IMG/VR virus record: IMGVR_UViG_3300022937_000009
Coordinates: 1 to 64,000 of that record
Strand: one strand, 5' to 3'
Length of the DNA stretch: 64,000 bases
Origin: a virus
In this document: positions 50,240-59,200 of the stretch, piece after piece
Layout: every line of letters begins with the position of its first letter
How positions within the stretch are numbered: the first letter of the stretch is position 1
The notes under the pieces: model-generated
Database searches by the model: none
The model's input: the letters and a program-made list of their open reading frames with translations, nothing else
Told to the model about the DNA's origin: nothing
Made by a program: the position numbers and the translations under genes

Positions 50240-51919
50240 ATGGCCAAGCAAATAATTAATATCGGAGCATCAGCAAACGATGGATCAGGAGATCCAATAC
50301 GTAATGCATTCGATAAAACAAACGATAACTTTAATGAATTATATTTCGCATTAGGTAGCGCTACTAACGCTACTTCAATGTTTAATGCTCAAGGAGAACT
50401 TGATTTTCCAGGAGCCTCTCATAAAATATCATTCTATTATGATACAATAGCAGATCTTGAAGCTGTTGATGCGAGTACATATCATGGTGCAATAGGACAC
50501 GCACATGATACTGGAAAACTTTATTATGCTCACAACGGAGCATGGCAACAACTTGCGAATTATTCTGACATTAGTGGAATTTCGGTAACCTCAGCATTTA
50601 CAACAATATCAGTTTCTGGCCAAAATGATATTGAAGCAGATTCAGCTGATGATACTCTAACATTCATTGCGGGTACTGGAATTCAAATTACAACTAGTGA
50701 TACTAATGATTCTATTACTATTACTGCAACAGGCGGTGGTGGTAGTGGATCTTCAAGTTTTGTAGGTTTAAGTGATACACCAGGAACATTAGGTTCAGCT
50801 CTTCAATACGCAAGAGTAAATTCAGCAGGTAATGCTTTAGAATTTGCTACATTACCAACAATGTATTCTAATTCTGACGTTGACGCGCATCTAAATCAAA
50901 GTAATCCAACATCAGGCTATGTACTTTCTTGGAATGGTTCAGATTACGCTTGGGTAGCACAGTCAGGTGGTAGTGGTGGTTCGGTTGCTATGACTGACAT
51001 TACTGATACGACAATTACAAATCCACAAAGTGGAGATATTCTAAGTTATTTCCCAAATGATAGTACATGGAGAAACGTAACATTCACTCCATCTTTCGCA
51101 GATATAGACCAACAACCAGCAGATTCAGCTGATAAAGCGTTATTTGAAAATAGTTTCCGTAATGCAGCAACAGTATTAACAGTATCAGCAAATGGTACAT
51201 CCGCATATCGTTTTGACCAATATGGAACAACAGACAATCCAACTATTTACGTAAAAGCTGGTACAACTGTTGGATTTGATATGTCTTTCGATTCAGGTGG
51301 TACACACCCGCTTAAAATTCAAACAAGCGGTGGAGCAGATTATAATACAGGATTAGTTGCTTTACAAGAAGGTAACATATACGAAGAAGCTAATGCTCAA
51401 GGCACTTATTCAGGAACATTATTCTGGAAGATACCAGCATCAATTTCTGGCAATTACAAATATCAATGTGCATCACATTCGGGAATGACAGGAACAATCG
51501 TTGTTGAAGCTGCCGCAGGTGGTGGAGGCGGAGGCGGAAGTTCTGCTACACGTAATACAGAAACAGAAACAACGGCTTCAATTGCAGACGGTGCAGCAGG
51601 TAATGTTGCTTTTGCAGATATCGGTAAATCATATGTTTTATATGAAGTTACAACTGATAAAGCAGCATGGGTACGTATCTATGATGAAGTTGCATCAAGA
51701 ACAGCTGATGCAAGTAGAACACAAGGTCAAGATCCGGCTGAAGGATCTGGTGTAATCGCAGAATTTATTACAGGTGGTGCAACCACTGTTAAAGTTACAC
51801 CAGGCGTATTTGGCTGGGTAGGAAACAGTGAATCAACTGTTCCAGTTTCAGTAACAAATTTAAGTGGTTCGACAGGAACCGTACAAGTAGATATAACAGC
51901 ATTAACATTAGAGACTTAA
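50240..51919 (+). CDS. Tail-fibre protein with cupredoxin-like domain
   Basis: 559 residues. The start INIGASANDGSGDPIRNAFDKTNDNFNELY is the usual marine T4-like fibre attachment domain; an HN-rich region and the stalk follow. A segment from about 312 to 424 looks like a cupredoxin: His356 (GTHPLKI), then Cys410, His413 and Met416 in CASHSGM, the full type 1 copper ligand set. A final beta domain follows. Copper binding or electron transfer is inferred only from these residues. Confidence 0.7.
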   Translation: MAKQIINIGASANDGSGDPIRNAFDKTNDNFNELYFALGSATNATSMFNAQGELDFPGASHKISFYYDTIADLEAVDASTYHGAIGHAHDTGKLYYAHNGAWQQLANYSDISGISVTSAFTTISVSGQNDIEADSADDTLTFIAGTGIQITTSDTNDSITITATGGGGSGSSSFVGLSDTPGTLGSALQYARVNSAGNALEFATLPTMYSNSDVDAHLNQSNPTSGYVLSWNGSDYAWVAQSGGSGGSVAMTDITDTTITNPQSGDILSYFPNDSTWRNVTFTPSFADIDQQPADSADKALFENSFRNAATVLTVSANGTSAYRFDQYGTTDNPTIYVKAGTTVGFDMSFDSGGTHPLKIQTSGGADYNTGLVALQEGNIYEEANAQGTYSGTLFWKIPASISGNYKYQCASHSGMTGTIVVEAAAGGGGGGGSSATRNTETETTASIADGAAGNVAFADIGKSYVLYEVTTDKAAWVRIYDEVASRTADASRTQGQDPAEGSGVIAEFITGGATTVKVTPGVFGWVGNSESTVPVSVTNLSGSTGTVQVDITALTLET

Positions 51920-51922
51920 TAG

Positions 51923-54352
51923 ATGGCAATCGACGAGTCATTAAAATTTTTACCACCAGAAGAACTTTATAGAGTTATTCCTCATGAAGCAGATTCTAAT
52001 GGTAGAAAAAATCACTCAATCCGTTTAAGCGAAGGAACCGACTGCGACGCTTTTTGTGAAGATTTAAATTCACAAGGATTTGAATGTATTGCTAATCCTA
52101 GCATGTTTCATAGAATATGTGTATTTAAATTTACCGAAGAAGAAGCGAATACTATTTCAGAAAGAGATGATGTTGTTAGTGTAAATGTCGAACAAGATAA
52201 AGTACTTTATAGTTATAACCCACAAAATCGTAACGGTAAAACGACTGTTGAAACATACTTCGACACTTCTTATCCTTCAAGTACTTTTGATGGAACTGAT
52301 TTTATTCCAGCTAAATTTTTCTGGGATACAAATACAACAGCACCAACACCAAATGGAAGGCCTTTAGGTTTCTTTAATAACGCTCAGTTTGGTGGTGGAA
52401 CTCAAGAAGATACTTACGCATCAACAAATACGACTATATCTCATAATTTTGATGGAAGCACTGTTGATATTGTTATTGTAGACCCTAGTGGTGGTGCTCT
52501 TGAACAGCCATCGTGGGCTCAAGCACATCCAGATTTCAAAGACGCATCTAATAATTTTAGATTTGTTGCTGTTGATTGGGGTGATTATGATGCGGGAGTA
52601 ACCAACGTAAGAAATAATCAAGTCACAAATGGTTGGACAGACTTTGGTACACACGCACTTGGATGTGCATCAGTTGCAGCAGGTACTTATTGTGGTTGGG
52701 CAAAAAACGCAAACCTTTATTATGCTGATGCGACTTATGATAATGAATTATCAATTTATGCAGCAATTCTTGCATGGCATCAAGCAAAACCAGTTAACCC
52801 AGATACAGGTAAACGAAACGCTACTATCGTAAACAATTCTTGGGGTTACGCTGATGATGTAAGAGCTGAGAATATTATACCTATCGAAGAAATTTCTTCT
52901 TTTAACGCATTTGATGATGATGGAAATCAAACAACAGTAACTAGACCAGGTGGTGGTTGGGGAAGTGATTACTCAGATTTCATAGACAACGGATTCAATG
53001 TTGTTAACACGACTGGTGCTAATGGAACTGATAAGTGGGGAATCGCAACTTTTCGTTCAAACTCTTCTAGGGATACTGTTTGGGATGCTGTTTTAAATTT
53101 CTTTAATGGTGTTAACGGGATTTATATGTTCTTCGCATCTGGTAATTCTCCAGTTGTTTTTGCAAGAACAGACCAGCCTCAGTATAATAATCAAATCTTT
53201 ATGGATTCAAATTATTTTTACTATGACTTAAACGAATCCACTGGCAGTAATAAAGTTACTGCTACTGAAAACACTTATGCTCCTGTAACTGGTACAGAAT
53301 ATACTCATAGGTGTGAGTATCTCGGTAATCGCTATTCATTTTATGTTTCATCATATCAGTTTAGTACAACAAACCCATTAATGGAGCATTATCCCGCAAG
53401 AGGTCCAGCGATTGATGCAATAGGACAAGGAAGAGGTTCATGGTGTGCGACATCTGTTTATAATGTTAAAACTGACTCAAATGGATTTGAGTGGGGAACA
53501 TTTTCTGGAACTTCAGCGGCATGTCCAAATGTGGTTGGTGCAGTCGCATTAATGCTTGATCATTATTATCATGGAGAAGGCGGAGCATCTTGGCCAAGTA
53601 TCGCAGAATTAAGAACCATGATAAGAAGTACTTTCTCTCAACACCCTCTTCCATTAGTAGAAGATTTAGGAAAAGATCGTAGTGGTAATGCAGTAAGTAA
53701 AACAAGTTTTCCTGCAGCGGGCACAGAAATGTGGGGACATAGATTACAAGGTAGCTACCTTGTAAACCAAACTATGACTCAACGCACACAGTTAACAGAA
53801 AGAGTACAAGATAGAAACAGTTATAACGATAACTGGGCAGTTTCTGTAGGAGCTAACGGAACTACGGCTTATACCTTTACAGGAACTGTTGGAGCAGAAA
53901 CATTTAGTAGTACTAATGATCCAATATTAGTTATAAGAAAAGGTGATACACTCACTTTTAGTATTAATGCAACAGGACATCCTATGTATATTAAACAATA
54001 CAAAGGAAGTGTAGTACAAGGTTCTGCTGATGCTTATAATACTGGTGTAACAAATAATGGAACTCAATCAGGATTTATGATTTGGGCCACCGACACTGTA
54101 CCTGCAGGGCTCTATTATTATATTTGTTCGAACCACGCTGCAATGGCTAATTATATTGTTATATTAAGTGAAACTGAATATTATTATTCAGGCAGTGGAA
54201 TTATGGGCACAACTCCAAACACAAGAGTTTGGTTACCTTGGTCAATAAGAATGGGAACAGCAGGAAAAACAAAGCAACCAAGAAGTATAACTTATACTTC
54301 TAGACCAGCAACAGGACAAACATATCCTAGGCGGAAGATTAGAGTAGCTTAG
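51923..54352 (+). CDS. Subtilisin-like (S8) protease with C-terminal cupredoxin-like domain
   Basis: 809 residues. The S8 triad is Asp187 (VDIVIVDPSG), His244 (FGTHALG) and Ser531 (SGTSAACPN), with oxyanion Asn408 (ASGN). The first 100 residues (HSIRLSEGTDCDAFCEDL and EEEANTISERDDVVSVN) resemble an I9-type inhibitor prodomain, so it may activate by self-cleavage. From about 640 a cupredoxin-like domain has His686, Cys735, His738 and Met741. It starts three bases after the fibre gene. It may cleave host surface proteins or mature tail fibres; which, is not known. Confidence 0.85.
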   Translation: MAIDESLKFLPPEELYRVIPHEADSNGRKNHSIRLSEGTDCDAFCEDLNSQGFECIANPSMFHRICVFKFTEEEANTISERDDVVSVNVEQDKVLYSYNPQNRNGKTTVETYFDTSYPSSTFDGTDFIPAKFFWDTNTTAPTPNGRPLGFFNNAQFGGGTQEDTYASTNTTISHNFDGSTVDIVIVDPSGGALEQPSWAQAHPDFKDASNNFRFVAVDWGDYDAGVTNVRNNQVTNGWTDFGTHALGCASVAAGTYCGWAKNANLYYADATYDNELSIYAAILAWHQAKPVNPDTGKRNATIVNNSWGYADDVRAENIIPIEEISSFNAFDDDGNQTTVTRPGGGWGSDYSDFIDNGFNVVNTTGANGTDKWGIATFRSNSSRDTVWDAVLNFFNGVNGIYMFFASGNSPVVFARTDQPQYNNQIFMDSNYFYYDLNESTGSNKVTATENTYAPVTGTEYTHRCEYLGNRYSFYVSSYQFSTTNPLMEHYPARGPAIDAIGQGRGSWCATSVYNVKTDSNGFEWGTFSGTSAACPNVVGAVALMLDHYYHGEGGASWPSIAELRTMIRSTFSQHPLPLVEDLGKDRSGNAVSKTSFPAAGTEMWGHRLQGSYLVNQTMTQRTQLTERVQDRNSYNDNWAVSVGANGTTAYTFTGTVGAETFSSTNDPILVIRKGDTLTFSINATGHPMYIKQYKGSVVQGSADAYNTGVTNNGTQSGFMIWATDTVPAGLYYYICSNHAAMANYIVILSETEYYYSGSGIMGTTPNTRVWLPWSIRMGTAGKTKQPRSITYTSRPATGQTYPRRKIRVA

Positions 54353-54360
54353 AGAATGAA

Positions 54361-54368
54361 GATAAATA
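54361..54368 (+). promoter_or_regulatory. Late box GATAAATA
   Basis: In the 52-base gap before gene 8. Confidence 0.6.
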
Positions 54369-54404
54369 AAACTAACAATCAAATTTTTTCAATGAGCTTA
54401 TAAA

Positions 54405-56279
54405 ATGCCAGAAGTATTATCTAACAATTTTAAAACGGATATCACAAGATTATTCATTGATGATATTAATAACAATGATTATTTCTTGTTTGTTTCCGCT
54501 ATCGATTCTTTCGATCCAGTAGATTCTAAATTTTCTAAAAATGAATTTTTAGAAAGAACTTTGTTTGGCAAAAAAGTTGAAATCAATGATATTCATTTTA
54601 TGATTAGATATCATCCTTGGCAGGTTGGTCAAGTGTATGTTGAATATGATGATACAGTAGATTTAACAGATCAAAAATTCTATGCTGTTGTTGGACCTAA
54701 CGATAATGAAACTGGTGATTATCGCGTTTATAAATGTTTGAATAATAATAATGGCGCAACAGTAACATCACCTCCTAATTATAATCCAACAACTACAAAC
54801 CAAGTTTATGAAACAGCTGATGGGTACGTATGGAAATATATGTATGTTATTAGTGAATTACAATTCGAAGCTTATAATGCTTTAGGTTATGTACCAATTA
54901 TTGGAACTTTTAATACTAATCCAACTTTAGGTCAAGGATCAAAATTATCTGATATTGTTGTTACTAATCCATTAGACAATTCTGGATATGTTAAAGAAAC
55001 GGGTGGATTAATTTCATCTCCATTTTATGATGGCACTATGTTAGTAGATCCTTTTTCAACTTGGAGTCCTATTACAGGTTATTACGTTGGACAAAATATT
55101 TACACAGTAAATCCAAATGGCGTTGCAAATTTATTTGAAATACAATATTATTTTTATAATCAAAATACTGGTAACGCTGAAATACGAGTAGGTAATGAAA
55201 AAATTTATGGTAAAACACGAGGTGCAATAACTTTTGCAACTCAAGCAAATCCAGTTGTATGTACTTCAGTAGAACACGGGTTTGTAAATGGCCAATCAAT
55301 TACATTTAGTAATGTCGTAGGAATGACAGAATTAAATGGAAATAACTATTACGTACAAGTTTTATCTGCAGATACATTTGCCTTAAAGGCAGATAGAGGA
55401 TTAAGTACAAATGTAGACGGTACTGGATTTACTGCATATTCTAGTGGTGGAACATATATAACAGAAAGAGATGCAGTTGCTTCAGGTGTTGTTGGAAATG
55501 CTTCATTTAGTATTTTCCCAAGAGTAGATATTAAAGGAAATGGAAGAGGAGCAGTTGGTATTCCACAAATTCAAAATGGACAAATCACTTCAATCACTGT
55601 ATTAAATCAAGGTAGTGGTTATGATAATATTACAGCAGAAGTTGTTGATCCAGCTTATGATTTTGATCCTGAAGATACAACAACTACTGACGTAAGAGCA
55701 GTCATAAGACCTCGTTTATCACCAGATGGTGGACATACATATAACGTATTAGAAGAATTTAGATGTAAGCATTTTAGTTTTTATGCTTATATTTCTGCCG
55801 ATGATAATACTAGAATTGGAGATACAAATACTTATACAGGTGTTGGAATTGTAAGATCACCAAGTTTTCATACATCAACACCAACAATTTTTGATAATAG
55901 AATTGCCATCACAACAGACGATATAGATAGATTAACCGCAAATACAACAGTAACTCAATTAAATTCTGATAATGAAGTAGTTTTTTCTGCTAAAGTTCAT
56001 GAAGTAGATGAAAGCGCGAATACGGCTTATTTAGCAGAATATATGGGTCCTTATGAAAGTAATCCAGACTCAGGAAATGGAGATACCTCTTTAGATTTAA
56101 CATTACAACTTAGAAACGATACAGGTCAAACAATTACTATAAATAGTCCAGTAGCATCTAATGTTGTATTTTCAAACTATGTTCAAAGAACAGGTGAGGT
56201 TTATTTCATGGAAGATTTCTTCCCATTAGCAAGAACAGACCTATCAAGAGAAGAATTTAAGTTTGTATTGGAATTTTAA
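54405..56279 (+). CDS. 8: Baseplate wedge gp8
   Basis: 624 residues (T4 gp8 has 334, so about 290 residues are extra). The gp8 core is TRLFIDDINNNDYFLFVSAIDSF, INDIHFMIRYHPWQ, DYRVYKCLNNNNGA and TADGYVWKYMYVI. The extra part includes the insertion at about 260-340. It forms part of the outer wedge with gp7 and gp10. Confidence 0.85.
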   Translation: MPEVLSNNFKTDITRLFIDDINNNDYFLFVSAIDSFDPVDSKFSKNEFLERTLFGKKVEINDIHFMIRYHPWQVGQVYVEYDDTVDLTDQKFYAVVGPNDNETGDYRVYKCLNNNNGATVTSPPNYNPTTTNQVYETADGYVWKYMYVISELQFEAYNALGYVPIIGTFNTNPTLGQGSKLSDIVVTNPLDNSGYVKETGGLISSPFYDGTMLVDPFSTWSPITGYYVGQNIYTVNPNGVANLFEIQYYFYNQNTGNAEIRVGNEKIYGKTRGAITFATQANPVVCTSVEHGFVNGQSITFSNVVGMTELNGNNYYVQVLSADTFALKADRGLSTNVDGTGFTAYSSGGTYITERDAVASGVVGNASFSIFPRVDIKGNGRGAVGIPQIQNGQITSITVLNQGSGYDNITAEVVDPAYDFDPEDTTTTDVRAVIRPRLSPDGGHTYNVLEEFRCKHFSFYAYISADDNTRIGDTNTYTGVGIVRSPSFHTSTPTIFDNRIAITTDDIDRLTANTTVTQLNSDNEVVFSAKVHEVDESANTAYLAEYMGPYESNPDSGNGDTSLDLTLQLRNDTGQTITINSPVASNVVFSNYVQRTGEVYFMEDFFPLARTDLSREEFKFVLEF

Positions 56280-56294
56280 GGAAAGTAATACGAT

Positions 56295-59200
56295 ATGCCT
56301 ATTAACACAAACCTAAACCAATCACCATATTTCGACGATTTTGATCTCGAGAATCAATACTATCGTGTGCTCTTTAAACCTGGGTTTGCTGTACAGGCAA
56401 GGGAATTAACACAATTACAATCAATGCTCCAAAATCAAGTGGAGCAATTTGGCGATAATATCTTTAAAGAAGGTAGTATTGTTAAAGGTTGTTCTTTTAC
56501 AAATCTTGATGATCTTAGATTCGTAAAACTTATTGACGTTACAGGGTTCGATCCAACGTCTTATATTAGCAGAAGAGTTACAGAAACTATTCTCGGTCAA
56601 GAATTAGAACTTGATTATGTTTACGAAGTTACTGGTGCAAACTCTGGATTAAGAGCTCAAATTATTTCTGCTTCAAGAGGTTTTGAAACAAGACCACCAG
56701 ATCTAAATACTTTTTATATTAATTATTTAACACCTGTTAATTCAGCTACATCAGATACAGAATTTAGAGCTGGTGAGCCATTAACCGTCACACTTTACAA
56801 ATATAAAGTTGGTGTTACAAATACCGTATTTGCTTCAGAAACACAAAGCATTCCAGGTTTAGCTGTAACATCTCTTGCAAATCATGTAGGAAGATCTTTT
56901 GGTATTCAATCCGCTCCTGGTGTTATTTTCCAAAAAGGTCATTTCTTATTTGCTCAAGATCAAATATTAGTTGTATCCAAATATAATAATACGCCTGATG
57001 CAGTATCTGTAGGTTATTCAGTAACAGAATCAACTACTAATGCGTTACAAGATAATAGTTTATATGATAATGCAAACGGTTCAAGTAACGAAAATGCGCC
57101 TGGTGCTGATAGATTAAAACTAATTCCAAATCTTGTTGTTTTAGATACAGCAGATGCCGATGTTGACGCTGATTTCTTTACACTTATTCGTTACCAAAAC
57201 GGAAACGCTATTACTTTAAGAGACGTTTCTCAATATAATGTATTAGGTGAAGAACTTGCTAGACGCACTTACGAAGAATCAGGTAACTACGTTTTAAAAC
57301 AATTTCCATTATCTACAGATGATAGAGATGGTAATGTAAATGTTTTATTAGGAACAGGTACAGCATACGTAAAAGGTTATAGAGTAGAAAATTCTGGTGA
57401 ACGTTCATTTACAATTGATCAGATTAGTTCAACAGAAACTCAAAATGCTCAATCAGTTTCATTTGATTATGGAAATTATCTTTCAGTTGTTTCTATTAAT
57501 GGAACAGTAGATATTGATTGGACACCTGTTAATGTGCAAAATAGTGGTGGAAGTAATATTGGTACCGCTATTGCAATTAACGTTACACCTACAAGAGTTT
57601 ATTTAACAGCAGTTACTTTAACAGGATCAAATACAATATCAAATATTGCAAGACTCAGCGATGGCTCTGGTTATATTGAAGTTGATCCAAGAATAAGAGA
57701 AGCAGGTAGAAAATCTTTACTCTTTAATACTGGTATGAGAAGTGTATTTGGAACAACAGATACATTGATTCCAGTAAGAGATCAAATTGCGGCAACACAA
57801 ACAGGTAATGTTATAACACTTACAGCAAATCCTGGTGAAGATTTTGATGTTCACCAAAATGATATTCTTGTTGTTGATAATACAAATACAGTAATTCCAG
57901 TTTTAAGTACTTCACTTGCACTTAATAATAGTCAACTCACAATTAATTTAGATCCTGCTGCAAGTTCAGCAACAAACGTTACATTATTCTATAATAAAAG
58001 ATTAATTGGTTCGATTGCAGGTGTTGATCCCTATAATAAAACAGTTGCAGAACCATACGTTAAAGTTAACTTTACAAGTTCGACAACTAAATACAGTTTA
58101 GGTTTTCCTGATGTATTTGCTATTACAAGTGTAGAAGATGCAAGCGGTGATGATTATACAAACAGTTTTGTACTTAAAAATAATCAGAAAGATACTTACT
58201 ATGATATTTCATATATGGAATATATCCAAGGAAGACCACTTCCTGCAAATGGAGTTTTAACTATTAAATTAAAAGTTTTCCAAGTAAGCACATCTTCTGG
58301 AGAATTTTATTTTACAATAAACAGTTATCCTAACTCATTAGACAAATATGATATTCCAGTATATACTTCTTCTGTAGGTAATAGATTTAATCTAAGAGAA
58401 TGCTTTGACTTTAGAGCATATATCAATAAAGATTCTGTAGTAGATTATAACGATACTACTCCAGCTTCTGCTGGTACGGTAACAACCGCAGTTGGTGCAT
58501 ATCCAATTAGTTTTTCAGATCTAGGTTCTCCATTAGTGCCTGCCTCAGCAGCAAGTGCAACAACAGATATTGAATATTATTTGTCAAGAATCGATGCAAT
58601 CGTATGTGATTCTTATGGAGAAATAAGTTTAATAAAAGGTAAAGAAGCTAAAGAGCCTTCACCTCCTAGAGTAGAAACAGATAAACTTGTTGTTGCTGAA
58701 GTTAATATTCCTGGTTTCCCTGCACTCAGTTCTGCAGCTGCTAATACTGCGAAGAAAAGAGAATACGCGATTAAAGCACGTTCTACAGGAATTAAAAATT
58801 ATACCATGAAAGATCTTCATTCTTTAGAGAAGAAGATTGATAACATGGCTTATTATATTTCATTAAACCAATTAGAATCAGAAACACAAAATCTAAATGT
58901 TTTAGATGAAAATGGTTTAAACAGATTTAAAAACGGTTTTGTAGTTGATCCATTTAATGATCTCTCATTAGCAAATATTCAAGATCCATCTTTTAATGCA
59001 GCTGTTCCATTTAATCAAAAGATTTTAACACCTGCAGTTAAAACTTATTCTATGGATCTTAAATATAAAACAAGTACTGGAGCTTCGATCTTCCCAACAA
59101 CATCAGATGCTAAAGTTGGAACACTCGGTCGTAATGCAAATGTTGAAATCATTAATCAACCTTATGCTTCAGGTTTCCGTAATGCAGTAAGTAACTTCTA

